Below are positions 9,309-18,606 of a stretch of 64,000 nucleotides of DNA, one piece after another. Position 1 is the stretch's first letter. Each line of letters begins with the position of its first letter. The position numbers and the translations under genes are program-made. Location of the stretch: assembly GCA_040877545.1 (NCBI GenBank), contig JBBDNN010000006.1, positions 108,929 to 172,928 of the forward strand, read 5' to 3'. This DNA comes from Gracilimonas sp040877545. Lineage in GTDB: Bacteria > Bacteroidota > Rhodothermia > Balneolales > Balneolaceae. Below the pieces are notes generated by a model that worked only from the letters and a program-made list of their open reading frames with translations, did not search any database and was not told the origin of the DNA.

Positions 9309-10589
9309 TCATTCTTTTTTCTTGCCGAAATCGGGATCTATTCTCACAAAGGGTGTTAAGATGAAGATTGGAATGGCGGAAAGCAGTACCCAAATGAAGA
9401 AGTACTCGTAGCCAATTGCTTCCTGAATAAACCCGCTGATGGCTCCGGGGATGGACATGCCAAAAGCCATCAGGGCAGTTCCAAAGGCGTAATGTGCGGT
9501 TTTATGATTTCCTCTTGCAATGTAAATCAGGTACATGAGAAAAGCCGCAAAACCAAAACCATATCCGAACTTCTCAAGTCCCACCAAGCCGCTGATTAAA
9601 ACATAGGATTCAGGCTGATAATGGGCCAAAATCCAGTAAGCGGCATTGGGTAAATTCATGATAATGATCATCGGCCAAAGCCAGGCTTTTAATCCGTGTC
9701 GGGAGATTACAATACCGCCTAAAATTCCACCGATAGTTAATGCAATCAGTCCGATTGTGCCATTTATAACACCCACTTCTGTCACTGTTAATCCTAACCC
9801 GCCAAGATCACGAGCATCCAATAAAAATGGAGCAGCGAGCTTTACGAGCTGTCCTTCACCAAAACGATAAAGCATAATGAACAGGATGGCCAGCAGGATC
9901 TGATCTTTTTGAAAAAACTCTACAAAAGTCTCCCAAACTGCTTTAAAAGGAGATTCGCCTTCATTTCTAACCGGAAAATCACCAGCCGGCTTAGGCAGCA
10001 TAATTCCATGATAACCGGCCATCACAAGCATCAAAAGAGCTACTATCCCCAATATCGAAATCCATGAAAAACTGACACTTCCTGAAGAAGTTGCAATGAT
10101 GCCAGCTAAAACTACAAGAAGGCCTTCCCCGCTAATCATTGCAAGCCGGAAAAAAGTGGAGCGAATTCCTACAAAGAAAGATTGATCGGCTTCGTCCAGA
10201 GCTAACATATAAAAACCATCAGCGGCAATGTCATGTGTGGCTGACCCGAAAGCGATCACAAACAGAAAGATCAAAGAACCTCCGAAAAAGTAGGGGGTTC
10301 CAAGTGTAAGAGCGGCTCCTGCAAAAGATATTCCAATCAAACCTTGCATGAGATAGGTCCACCAGCGCTTGGTTTTGAAAATATCGATAAAGGGGCTCCA
10401 TGCCGGCTTAAAAGCCCAGGGGAGCGCAAGCAAACTGGTGTAGAGGGCTATCTCTGCATTCGGAATCCCAAGATCCTTGTACATGATTACAGAAACCGTA
10501 ACCACCATCACATAAGGCAAACCCTGGGTGAAGTATAAAGTGGGAATCCAGGACCATGGATTCTTTTTAAAATTTGAGATAAAGTTCAT
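9309..10589 (-). CDS. AmpG-like MFS transporter
   Basis: 426 residues with about 12 membrane helices. The first helix region PWSWIPTLYFTQGLPYVMVV and the conserved LPWAFKPAWSPFID loop are typical of AmpG muropeptide permeases. It lies 60 bases downstream of the NagB/PIG-L fusion on the same strand, suggesting joint expression and import of an amino-sugar ligand (GlcNAc, chitooligosaccharide or anhydromuropeptide). AmpG in enterobacteria imports GlcNAc-anhydroMurNAc peptides; substrate here inferred from context only. The C-terminus is short and charged. Confidence 0.8.
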   Translation of the reverse strand: MNFISNFKKNPWSWIPTLYFTQGLPYVMVVTVSVIMYKDLGIPNAEIALYTSLLALPWAFKPAWSPFIDIFKTKRWWTYLMQGLIGISFAGAALTLGTPYFFGGSLIFLFVIAFGSATHDIAADGFYMLALDEADQSFFVGIRSTFFRLAMISGEGLLVVLAGIIATSSGSVSFSWISILGIVALLMLVMAGYHGIMLPKPAGDFPVRNEGESPFKAVWETFVEFFQKDQILLAILFIMLYRFGEGQLVKLAAPFLLDARDLGGLGLTVTEVGVINGTIGLIALTIGGILGGIVISRHGLKAWLWPMIIIMNLPNAAYWILAHYQPESYVLISGLVGLEKFGYGFGFAAFLMYLIYIARGNHKTAHYAFGTALMAFGMSIPGAISGFIQEAIGYEYFFIWVLLSAIPIFILTPFVRIDPDFGKKKE

Positions 10590-10649
10590 ATTCCCTTAAT
10601 GTTTATTTGTGTCGGTCCTATTGTTGCTGACAGTCAGATCAGATTTTTG

Positions 10650-12572
10650 CTAATCTAATTCTTTCCAGCGGACGAAAGCTTCCATTGCTTCATATTCCGC
10701 TAGTCCTAAATCATCATAAAGCCTGGCAGTGGTTCGGGTACGGTCATCGGCGCGTTGCCAAAATTCCCGTTTATCTGTACCCGGATAAAGCGGCCGGTCT
10801 TTTTGGGATTGATGCTTGAAAATTGCTTTTCGTTTTTGATCTGTTTCTTTTGGGCTAAGGGGAACGGCCATTTCAATTTCATCAATATCCCATTCCTGCC
10901 AGGCCCCGCGATACAACCATGTCCAGCAATCTTTCATCCACGGTTCATCTTTTAATTCCCGCATAGCCTGATAAATAGCCATCAAACAAATCCGATGGGT
11001 TCCATGCGGATCGGATAAATCACCCGCTGCATAAATCTGGTGTGGTTTAATTTCTAAAATCAGGTCTTTAATGATATTGATGTCACCGGAACTGAGAGGC
11101 TTTTTCCTGACTTTTCCTGTTTCGTAAAATGGCATATTCAGGAAATGAATATTTTCATCCGGCAATCCCACATATCTGCAGGCTGCTTTTGCTTCTCCCT
11201 GCCGAATGAGCCCTTTTATAGTTTTTACTTCTTCGGTATCAACTTCACCAGCCGCCTTATTTTTGATGGAAGAGCGAACATCATCCAGAAGATCTTTCAC
11301 TTCTTTATTTTCGATGTTAAAGGAATCGTGGTAATCAGATACAAAATCGGCAAAACGAATGGCCTCATCATCAAAAATCGCAATATTTCCAGATGTTTGA
11401 TAAGCTACATGCACCTCATGTCCCTGATTCACCAGCCGGATAAAAGTACCACCCATAGAAATAACATCATCATCCGGATGAGGGCTAAAAATGAGCACTC
11501 TTTTAGGAAAGGGTTTTTTGCGCTCGGGGCGGTGAATGTCATCTGCGTTTGGTTTACCGCCGGGCCAGCCGGTTATGGTATGCTGAATTTCATTAAAAAT
11601 GCGGATGTTAATATCATAAGCAGATCCAATATCTGTGATAATATCGTTCATTCCATGTTCGCTGTAATCTTCATCTGTGAGCTTAAGAATTGGCTTGCCA
11701 ATATGAAGGCTCAGCCACACTACGGCTTTCCGCAACAACTCATCTGTCCAGTCGAGTGGCCCAACCAGCCATGGAGTTTTTGAACGCGTGAGTTCTGCTG
11801 AAGAGGCCTCATCAAGAATAACTTCCGTGCGAAGATGCTTTTGGAGAAAAGTGGCTGGAATTTGTGGGGTGATTTCTCCTTCTACCGCTTTCAAAATGAT
11901 ATCAGCTTTTCCTTCCCCCCAAGCCATCATAAAAATGCGATCTGCTTTCAGAATAGTTCCTACACCCATGGTAATGGCTCTTTTTGGAACATTTTCAGCT
12001 CCGAAAAATCCGCTTGCGGCATCCAAAATTGTAAGGCTGTCTAAAGCAACAAGGCGAGTTTTAGAGTTTACGGAAGAGCCGGGTTCATTAAAGCCGACAT
12101 GGCCGGTTCGCCCGATTCCCAATATCTGAATATCTAACCCGCCAACAGCGTCTATCTTCTTCTCATAATTGGTGCAATAGGTGTAGATATCATCTTTGTT
12201 TACCGTGCCATCCGGTATATTTATATTCTCTTTTTTTATATCGATGTGGTTGAACAGATACTCATTCATAAAATGAACATAGCTGTGGATGGATTCAGGA
12301 TCCATCGGGTAGTACTCATCCAGGTTAAAAGTGATTACATTCTGAAAGCTTAAACCTTCTTCTTTATGCATTCTGACCAATTCATCATATACCTGTGTGG
12401 GAGTTGAACCGGTAGCCAAACCAAGTACAGCAAATTCACCTTTTTTACTTTTTTGTCGAATTAAATCTGCTATTTCATCCGCTATATATTTGGATCCATC
12501 CTTTGCGTCTTTAAATACTTTTGAAGGTATTTTCTCGTACTTTTCAAATTCAGGTCGGATGAATGAGAACAT
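10650..12572 (-). CDS. nagB: Glucosamine-6-phosphate deaminase fused to PIG-L/LmbE domain
   Basis: 640 residues in two domains. Residues about 20-265 form the NagB domain: LGLATGSTPTQVYDEL phosphate-binding start, NLDEYYPM and GIGRTGHVGFNEPG active-site segment, and TMGVGTIL further on. It would convert glucosamine-6-phosphate to fructose-6-phosphate plus ammonia. Residues about 355-620 form a PIG-L (LmbE-like) N-deacetylase domain: KRVLIFSPHPDDDVISMGGT carries the zinc motif (H-P-D-D) and DPHGTHR a second histidine motif. Deaminase and deacetylase in one chain suggest direct use of an N-acetylated sugar; this fusion is a known Bacteroidota arrangement. Clustered with an AmpG-like permease. 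Confidence 0.9.
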   Translation of the reverse strand: MFSFIRPEFEKYEKIPSKVFKDAKDGSKYIADEIADLIRQKSKKGEFAVLGLATGSTPTQVYDELVRMHKEEGLSFQNVITFNLDEYYPMDPESIHSYVHFMNEYLFNHIDIKKENINIPDGTVNKDDIYTYCTNYEKKIDAVGGLDIQILGIGRTGHVGFNEPGSSVNSKTRLVALDSLTILDAASGFFGAENVPKRAITMGVGTILKADRIFMMAWGEGKADIILKAVEGEITPQIPATFLQKHLRTEVILDEASSAELTRSKTPWLVGPLDWTDELLRKAVVWLSLHIGKPILKLTDEDYSEHGMNDIITDIGSAYDINIRIFNEIQHTITGWPGGKPNADDIHRPERKKPFPKRVLIFSPHPDDDVISMGGTFIRLVNQGHEVHVAYQTSGNIAIFDDEAIRFADFVSDYHDSFNIENKEVKDLLDDVRSSIKNKAAGEVDTEEVKTIKGLIRQGEAKAACRYVGLPDENIHFLNMPFYETGKVRKKPLSSGDINIIKDLILEIKPHQIYAAGDLSDPHGTHRICLMAIYQAMRELKDEPWMKDCWTWLYRGAWQEWDIDEIEMAVPLSPKETDQKRKAIFKHQSQKDRPLYPGTDKREFWQRADDRTRTTARLYDDLGLAEYEAMEAFVRWKELD

Positions 12573-12786
12573 ATATGTTGTAGAAATTTTCAGGTTAGAA
12601 CAGGTTTGAAGGCACCTGCAATTAATAGCTCAAGATGATAGAAGCGGAAAATATAGGTAATAATGAATTATTCCACAGAGAATATCTTATTTTTCCTCTT
12701 TTGGGATTTGAACCTCGATAGGGACAAGGAAAAAACCACAGAGTTAATCAATCCCGTTAATCCAAATCAAGAAATGTAATTAAACA

Positions 12787-13545
12787 GTGATCGATACCCA
12801 CTCTCATATTTACCTCTACCAATTTGATGAAGATCGTGATGAAGTAATGAATCGTGCCGCTGAGGCAGGTGTTGATGCAATTTTTATGCCTGCAATCGAT
12901 TTTGACTCATTAACTCAAATGGAAGAATTCAGCCCTGGAAAAATCAGGTTATACAAAATGGCCGGACTTCATCCCTGCGATGTGGAAGAGCTTGATGATG
13001 ATTTTGAAAAGCGATTGCTTGAACTTTGCGCAGGAGATGAAATCTATGGAGTTGGTGAAACCGGATTGGATTATCATTGGAGTACCGAACGAAAGGCTGA
13101 ACAAAAGATAAGCTTGCATGCGCATTGCAGAGTGGCCAAAGAAGTGCGAAAGCCGATTATTCTTCATAACCGGGATAGCACAGCAGATATGCTGGAAATT
13201 ATTGAGCAGGAACAGGATGGCAGCATAACCGGCATCTGGCACTGTTTTAATGGTACAGTAGAACAGGGAAAACGAGCTATTGATTTGGGATTGCATCTGG
13301 GGATTGGGGGAGTGATAACCTTCAAAAATGCGGGAGTTGATAAAACAGTTGCTCAACTTCCTTTAGATAAAATGGTACTTGAAACAGATGCACCTTATCT
13401 CTCACCAACTCCCAAACGAGGCAAACGAAATGAACCCGCCTTCATGAAATATACCACTCAAAAACTCGCTGATATTTTCAAAATGAGCCTGGATGAAATT
13501 GATGCTAAAACCACAGAGACTGCCAAAAAATTGTTTGGTGTTTGA
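12787..13545 (+). CDS. TatD family metal-dependent hydrolase
   Basis: 252 residues; starts at GTG 12787 with the metal motif DTHSHIYLYQF. Further TatD landmarks: GETGLDYHW, HNRDSTADMLEII, GIWHCFNGT and LETDAPYLSP (metal-binding His and Asp residues). TatD proteins are DNases/exonucleases of the TIM-barrel amidohydrolase fold. Usual length for the family. Preceded by a 214-base gap on the far side of the NagB gene, with no operon partner. Confidence 0.9.
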   Translation: MIDTHSHIYLYQFDEDRDEVMNRAAEAGVDAIFMPAIDFDSLTQMEEFSPGKIRLYKMAGLHPCDVEELDDDFEKRLLELCAGDEIYGVGETGLDYHWSTERKAEQKISLHAHCRVAKEVRKPIILHNRDSTADMLEIIEQEQDGSITGIWHCFNGTVEQGKRAIDLGLHLGIGGVITFKNAGVDKTVAQLPLDKMVLETDAPYLSPTPKRGKRNEPAFMKYTTQKLADIFKMSLDEIDAKTTETAKKLFGV

Positions 13546-13655
13546 TCAGAGAAAATTCCTTTACTGACAGTCCGGGAGGCTTTCCCTCACCTATGACAAT
13601 GACACTCAAATTTTTGCTTCGGTGATTCTTAAAGATTTTGTAGCAGAGTGAGTTT

Positions 13656-14606
13656 CTACATCTGTGCCCGAACATTTTCGAGTAGTTTTTTTGTAGCTAT
13701 AATTCCTTCATCTTCACCCAATCTGTTGCCTTCGTATTCGATGCCTATATGCCCTGAAAATCCAGACTCTTTGATAATTTTCAGCATTCTTGAGAAGTCG
13801 ATGGTAGTTTCATTTCCTTCTTCATCAAAATCGTACGATTTTGCACTAACTCCCTTGGCGTAGGGCATCATTTCTTTCACTCCTTTGTAGATATCATATT
13901 CTTCCACGCATTCACCTTCATATAATTCACCTGTATCACGGCGAATGCAGAAGTTTCCAAAATCAGGTAATGTGCCGGCATAGTTACTTCCGATTTGTTC
14001 CATAACCTCCGCAAGCAGAGAAGCATCAGAGGAGAGCCCTCCATGGTTTTCTACAATCACATAAATCTCATTTTCGGCACCATATTCAGCTAATTTTCCG
14101 AGTCCATCCACAGAAGTTGAGATCCATTCATCTTTATCACTGGATCCGTTTAAATTCACCCGAATAGAGTGACAGCCAAGATATTTTGCCGCATCTATCC
14201 ATTTTTGATGATTTTCAACCGCTTTATTTCGTTCGGCATCATCCGGTGAAGAAAGCATTCCCTCCCCGTCTATCATAATCAGCAAATTCCTGACATCAAG
14301 ATCGTCCGTTCGGTCTTTTAATTCAGCAAGGTATTTCGAGTCTTCAGCTTTATCCGCAAAAAATTGATTAACGTATTCAACAGCGTTTATCCCAAATTCA
14401 TTTTTCGCTTTTTCCGGGAAATCCAGCGTCTTTAATTCACCACCGAATAGCGTACGATGCAAAGAATATTGGGCGAGTGAAATTTCAAAATTAAATTTTC
14501 GGTTTTGAGAAAAAAGAAGAGAGGGGTTAGTAGTGCTCATCATGATACCACCGGTGGTGAAGGCTGTAGATTTCAAAAAATTTCGTCGGGAGATTGCCAT
14601 GATCAA
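13656..14606 (-). CDS. Exported TIM-barrel sugar isomerase/epimerase (Tat signal)
   Basis: 316 residues. The N-terminus carries a twin-arginine signal (SRRNFLKSTAF, residues about 6-16); ATG at 14606 or at 14600 both fit. The rest is the xylose-isomerase-like TIM barrel (AP_endonuc_2 type): SIRVNLNGS, YVIVENHGGLSSDASLL, GTLPDFGNFC and a C-terminal GHIGIEYEGNRLGEDEG. These proteins act on oxidised sugars outside or at the periplasmic face. It lies beside an MFS sugar transporter on the same strand and opposite a cytoplasmic dehydrogenase/isomerase pair, so it is likely part of one sugar-use locus. Substrate unknown. Confidence 0.8.
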   Translation of the reverse strand: MIMAISRRNFLKSTAFTTGGIMMSTTNPSLLFSQNRKFNFEISLAQYSLHRTLFGGELKTLDFPEKAKNEFGINAVEYVNQFFADKAEDSKYLAELKDRTDDLDVRNLLIMIDGEGMLSSPDDAERNKAVENHQKWIDAAKYLGCHSIRVNLNGSSDKDEWISTSVDGLGKLAEYGAENEIYVIVENHGGLSSDASLLAEVMEQIGSNYAGTLPDFGNFCIRRDTGELYEGECVEEYDIYKGVKEMMPYAKGVSAKSYDFDEEGNETTIDFSRMLKIIKESGFSGHIGIEYEGNRLGEDEGIIATKKLLENVRAQM

Positions 14607-14755
14607 ATAATCTGGGTTGATGTTTTCTTACCTGCGGCTAAATAATCAATTAATTTTATTAATATCTACCTGGTAACAAATCTGTGGTTAAATTCTGATC
14701 ATTCGGATTTACCCCAGCGTTTTTCCATGCCGGGGCTGTTCGAAGGCAAAACTTC

Positions 14756-16090
14756 CTATGATGGAGCTAAATCCACATCACCACTTTCGGTATCGGTTAT
14801 AATGCTTTCAGCTTCTTCTTTGGCTACGTCCACATCATCGCGGAAAAGAACTACAAACATGACGGCTACGGCCAAGGCAAGAATTCCCGGCATTACCCAA
14901 AAAGAGAATGCTCCTGAAAACCAGCCTTCGGTTGTAGAACCATCAAGGGCAATGCGGTCGCCCCACCAGCCCAGCATATAATTACCAATCAACATTCCTG
15001 CTCCATAGGTGAGGAGGTTAAAAAATCCCTGCGCACTTGCGCGAAGATGTTTCGGGGCTTTTTTATCTACATATAATTGTCCGGTAACAAAGAAGAAATC
15101 ATAACAAACACCGTGAAGGGCAATTCCAAGAACGATCAGGGAGACAGAACCGGGATATAAACCGAAGAGTAAATATCGGGCAGTCCAGGCAAGCATCCCG
15201 ACAAGAAGCATCCACTTCACACCCAGGCGAGCCAGAAATACAGGAATTAATACCATAAACAATACTTCACTCATCTGACCAATAGCCATAAATGAAGCCG
15301 ATTCATCGCCAAAAGCTACAGCTGCCACAAAATCGTTGGTGCGGGCATAGTAGAATGCAAGTGGAATACTAATGGCGAAACTACACACACTAAAAACCAA
15401 AAAGTTTTTATTAGTCAGCAGTTTGAGGGCATCTAAACCAAGTGCTTCCCCAATGCTAAACTTTTTCCCTTTTTCTGCCGGAGGGGTAGCCGGTAACGTG
15501 AAGCTATAAAGACCATATACCACCGAAATAATTGCACACATTTGAAGAGGGATACCCGTTGCCTGCACATTTTCAACCCCGGTAAGGGCACTTATGAATG
15601 AAATATCTACAAAGCCTAAGATAGTTTGAGCTACTACAAATCCGGCAATTATCCAGCCTACTGTTCCCCAAACTCTGATAGCTGGAAATTCTTTATCAGG
15701 ATCGCCGATATTGGCAAAGGAAATTGCATTCACCAGTCCAAGAGTAGGCATGTAAAGCATGAAATAAGCCAGCATCACCCAAATAAAAAGGCCGGGTTCT
15801 GTTATGGATGCTGCATACCAAAGCAATCCTGCTCCGAGTAAATGACAAACTGCATTCACACGTTCTGCATTAAAATATCGATCGGCAACTAATCCGATAA
15901 GAACGGGCGCTAAAAGTCCGGCCCAGTTATGAGTGGCATAAGCCTGGCCTATTATCGAATTTAAACCTTCAGCTCCCTGAAAAACCTCCAAAAGATATCT
16001 TCCCATTGTGACGAAAAATCCGCCCCAAATAAAAAATTGCAGAAACATCATTACACTCAGACGTGCGTTTACTGATCGCTTGGTACTCAT
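14756..16090 (-). CDS. MFS transporter, nucleoside:H+ symporter-like (Nuc_H_symport)
   Basis: 444 residues, about 12 membrane helices. The opening RLSVMMFLQFFIWGGFFVTMG and later GICLHG/KKAPKHLRASAQGFFNLL-type segment match the NupG-like group of the major facilitator superfamily. In Bacteroidota this group often transports sugars or ketosugars, not only nucleosides. It is divergent from a Gfo/Idh/MocA dehydrogenase at 16292 and 150 bases from a Tat-exported isomerase, which favours a sugar substrate. C-terminal tail is acidic. Confidence 0.8.
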   Translation of the reverse strand: MSTKRSVNARLSVMMFLQFFIWGGFFVTMGRYLLEVFQGAEGLNSIIGQAYATHNWAGLLAPVLIGLVADRYFNAERVNAVCHLLGAGLLWYAASITEPGLFIWVMLAYFMLYMPTLGLVNAISFANIGDPDKEFPAIRVWGTVGWIIAGFVVAQTILGFVDISFISALTGVENVQATGIPLQMCAIISVVYGLYSFTLPATPPAEKGKKFSIGEALGLDALKLLTNKNFLVFSVCSFAISIPLAFYYARTNDFVAAVAFGDESASFMAIGQMSEVLFMVLIPVFLARLGVKWMLLVGMLAWTARYLLFGLYPGSVSLIVLGIALHGVCYDFFFVTGQLYVDKKAPKHLRASAQGFFNLLTYGAGMLIGNYMLGWWGDRIALDGSTTEGWFSGAFSFWVMPGILALAVAVMFVVLFRDDVDVAKEEAESIITDTESGDVDLAPS

Positions 16091-16291
16091 AGATTTATAT
16101 TAGTTTAGGATTTATTGCTTTCTCAGATCAAAAAAAAACCGAAAGACATATATTGAGTGTGAGGAAAGAAAGCTCCCGAATAACCCTTTGCTATGTCCCT
16201 TCTGCTGATAATTTCTAAATTTTCAATTTTCTTGATAAATCGGTCTAAAAAACAGATCATACAATTAAATCAAATTAATTGACTATTGGTA

Positions 16292-17446
16292 GTGAAAAAA
16301 ATCAAATTTGGAATGATTGGAGGCGGGCCGGATGCTTTTATCGGTGCCGTTCATCGCAATGCCGCATGGCTGGATGGCAGACTGGAATTAGTAGCAGGCG
16401 CCTTCAGCAGTAAAGCAGAGAAATCACAAAAAACAGGAAAGGAACTGGGTCTTGATCCGGGGCGAGTGTATGATTCTTATGATGAATTGTTTGAAAAGGA
16501 AAAGCAACTTCCTGAAGATGAACAGATTGATGCGGTGGCTATCGTAACACCAAATCACGTTCACACAGATCCGGCTATGAAAGCATTAGAATCTGGCTTC
16601 CATGTGATCATTGACAAGCCTCTCGCTTTTAATCTTGAAGAAGCCAAAAATCTAAAACAAAAGGTGGATGAGACCGGGCTGATTCTGGCTCTTACTCATA
16701 CTTACACTGGCTATCCAATGGTGAAAGAAGCCAAACATCAGGTGGCAAATGGGAAGTATGGTAAAATTCGCAAGATTTATGTTGAGTATCCGCAGGGATG
16801 GTTATCTACATCGCTGGAGGAAGCTGGAAACAAGCAGGCTTCCTGGAGAACCGATCCCAAACGTTCGGGTGCCGGCGGGGCAGTGGGGGATATCGGAACT
16901 CATGCCGCCAATCTCGCTGAGTATGTATCAGGGTTGAATATTGAAAAAATTTGCGCCGAACTTAATACCGCGGTTGAAGGGCGAAACCTGGATGATGACG
17001 CCTCTGCTTTACTTACATTTGGAAAAGGAGCTTCCGGTGTATTGATTGCCACACAGATCGCTGCCGGTGAAGAAAACGATCTGAAATTACGGGTTTATGG
17101 TGAAAAAGGGGGCCTGGAATGGACCCACACTGATCCTAATAGTTTACTGGTAAAAATGCTTGATGAACCGGTGCAAGTATTTAGAGCCGGGACCGGGTAT
17201 TTATCTGATATCGCACAAAAAAATACAAGATTACCGGCGGGACATCCCGAGGGATATCTGGAAGCTTTTGCCAATATTTACCTGGCTTTTTCTGAGGCCG
17301 TTCAGGATCATAAAAATAATGATCTGAAGGAAATAGTAAGCTATGATTTCCCCACTGTTGAGGACGGCGTTCGGGGCATGGCTTTTATAGAAACGATGAT
17401 TAAATCATCCAATTCAAACCAAAAATGGACGGAATTTATACTATGA
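16292..17446 (+). CDS. Gfo/Idh/MocA family oxidoreductase
   Basis: About 384 residues. GTG 16292 gives MKKIKFGMIGGGPDAFIGAV, with the Rossmann GGGPDAFIG dinucleotide motif; TTG 16286 is an alternative. The family EKP-type catalytic motif appears as IIDKPLAFNLEEAKN (about residues 107-121), and the second domain has GGAVGDIGTHAANL. It likely oxidises a sugar or polyol with NAD(P)+. The stop overlaps the next start (ATGATGA), so dehydrogenase and isomerase are coupled, a layout common in 3-keto-sugar or inositol-type pathways. Substrate not readable. Confidence 0.85.
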   Translation: MKKIKFGMIGGGPDAFIGAVHRNAAWLDGRLELVAGAFSSKAEKSQKTGKELGLDPGRVYDSYDELFEKEKQLPEDEQIDAVAIVTPNHVHTDPAMKALESGFHVIIDKPLAFNLEEAKNLKQKVDETGLILALTHTYTGYPMVKEAKHQVANGKYGKIRKIYVEYPQGWLSTSLEEAGNKQASWRTDPKRSGAGGAVGDIGTHAANLAEYVSGLNIEKICAELNTAVEGRNLDDDASALLTFGKGASGVLIATQIAAGEENDLKLRVYGEKGGLEWTHTDPNSLLVKMLDEPVQVFRAGTGYLSDIAQKNTRLPAGHPEGYLEAFANIYLAFSEAVQDHKNNDLKEIVSYDFPTVEDGVRGMAFIETMIKSSNSNQKWTEFIL

Positions 17447-18501
17447 TGAAAACAATAAAAGGACCTGCATTATTTTTAGCCCAATTTGCCGGGGGAGAAC
17501 CGCCATTTGATGAAATTGAAACCATCTGTAAATGGGCGGCTGACATCGGTTACAAGGGAGTTCAAATCCCAACCTGGGAAACAAAACTTATAGATTTGGA
17601 AAAAGTAGCTGAAAGCAAAACCTATGCGGAGGAATATAGAGGTAGAATTCAGGAAACAGGGGTAGAAATAACTGAACTTTCAACGCACTTGCAGGGACAA
17701 TTGGTAGCCGTACATCCGGCCTACAATGAAATGTTTGATGGTTTTGCACCTGAAGAATTTCGTAATAATGCCAGTGCACGAACCGAGTGGGCAATCGACC
17801 AATTAAAATTGGCAGCCAAAGCGAGCCGCAACCTGGGTATTGATGTGCACGCCACCTTTTCCGGAGCCTTTTTATGGCATACAATGTATCCATGGCCACA
17901 GCGGCCTGCCGGCCTGGTTGAGGATGGATTTGCTGAGTTAGCTAAACGCTGGAATCCTATCCTGAATGTATTTGATGAACAGGGTGTGGATGTGTGCTAT
18001 GAATTACATCCCGGCGAAGATCTGCATGATGGCATCACCTTTGAGCGCTTTTTAGAAGCTACCGGAAATCATCCGCGGGCAAAGATTCTTTATGATCCCA
18101 GTCATTTCATATTACAACAACTGGATTACCTGGACTTCATCGATATTTATCACGAGCACATAAACATGTTTCATGTAAAAGATGCAGAGTTTAACTCTAC
18201 CGGGAGAAGCGGAGTGTATGGTGGTTATCAAGGTTGGGTAGATCGTCCCGGTCGATTCCGATCGCTGGGCGATGGCCAAATAGATTTCAGAGGTATATTC
18301 AGCAAATTATCCCGGTATGGCTACGATGGGTGGGCTGTATTAGAATGGGAATGCTGTATTAAAGATTCGGAGCAGGGTGCAATAGAGGGCGCTAAATTTA
18401 TTTCTGATCACATTATTAAAGTAACCGAAAAAGCTTTTGATGATTTCGCAAGTTCCGGGGCAGATGAAAAATTAAACCGGAAGATATTAGGTCTGGATTA
18501 A
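17443..18501 (+). CDS. TIM-barrel sugar phosphate isomerase/epimerase
   Basis: About 352 residues. ATG 17443 (overlapping the previous gene by four bases) is preferred over ATG 17425. Metal-site segments of the xylose-isomerase-like barrel are visible: VCYELHPGEDLHDG, ILYDPSHFIL, NMFHVKDAEF and WAVLEWECC. Cytoplasmic, no signal peptide. It should act with the preceding dehydrogenase on the same sugar intermediate. The insert between WTIMY and the VKDAE strand makes it longer than a minimal family member. Confidence 0.85.
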   Translation: MMKTIKGPALFLAQFAGGEPPFDEIETICKWAADIGYKGVQIPTWETKLIDLEKVAESKTYAEEYRGRIQETGVEITELSTHLQGQLVAVHPAYNEMFDGFAPEEFRNNASARTEWAIDQLKLAAKASRNLGIDVHATFSGAFLWHTMYPWPQRPAGLVEDGFAELAKRWNPILNVFDEQGVDVCYELHPGEDLHDGITFERFLEATGNHPRAKILYDPSHFILQQLDYLDFIDIYHEHINMFHVKDAEFNSTGRSGVYGGYQGWVDRPGRFRSLGDGQIDFRGIFSKLSRYGYDGWAVLEWECCIKDSEQGAIEGAKFISDHIIKVTEKAFDDFASSGADEKLNRKILGLD

Positions 18502-18561
18502 GAATCAGCTCCTTTTATAGGTTGTGTCAACCTATTTCAGGATGAGGCAGCTAAAATAAAA

Positions 18562-18583
18562 AAACCCGGAGTATTAGTCCGGG
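18562..18583 (-). terminator. Terminator for the outer-membrane barrel gene (usable both ways)
   Basis: Stem CCCGGA (18565-18570) with TCCGGG (18578-18583), seven-base loop. On the minus strand the stem is followed by seven Ts and more T-rich sequence (complement of the A run at 18557-18564), a strong intrinsic terminator for the gene ending at 18607; the plus side has only CTTTAT, so it may also help end the isomerase transcript. Confidence 0.8.
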
Positions 18584-18606
18584 CTTTATGAATAGTAGAA
18601 GTATTT

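Noticed and set aside
11145..11783. 212-codon open frame on the plus strand inside the NagB/PIG-L gene
   Set aside because: Fully antisense to a well-supported gene and without any family pattern.
12690..12734. GGGATTTGAACC on the plus strand resembling a reverse-strand tRNA T-loop, inside an 8-bp TTTTTCCT/AGGAAAAA inverted repeat
   Set aside because: T-stem does not pair properly, and no anticodon or D arm could be built around it. Called chance.
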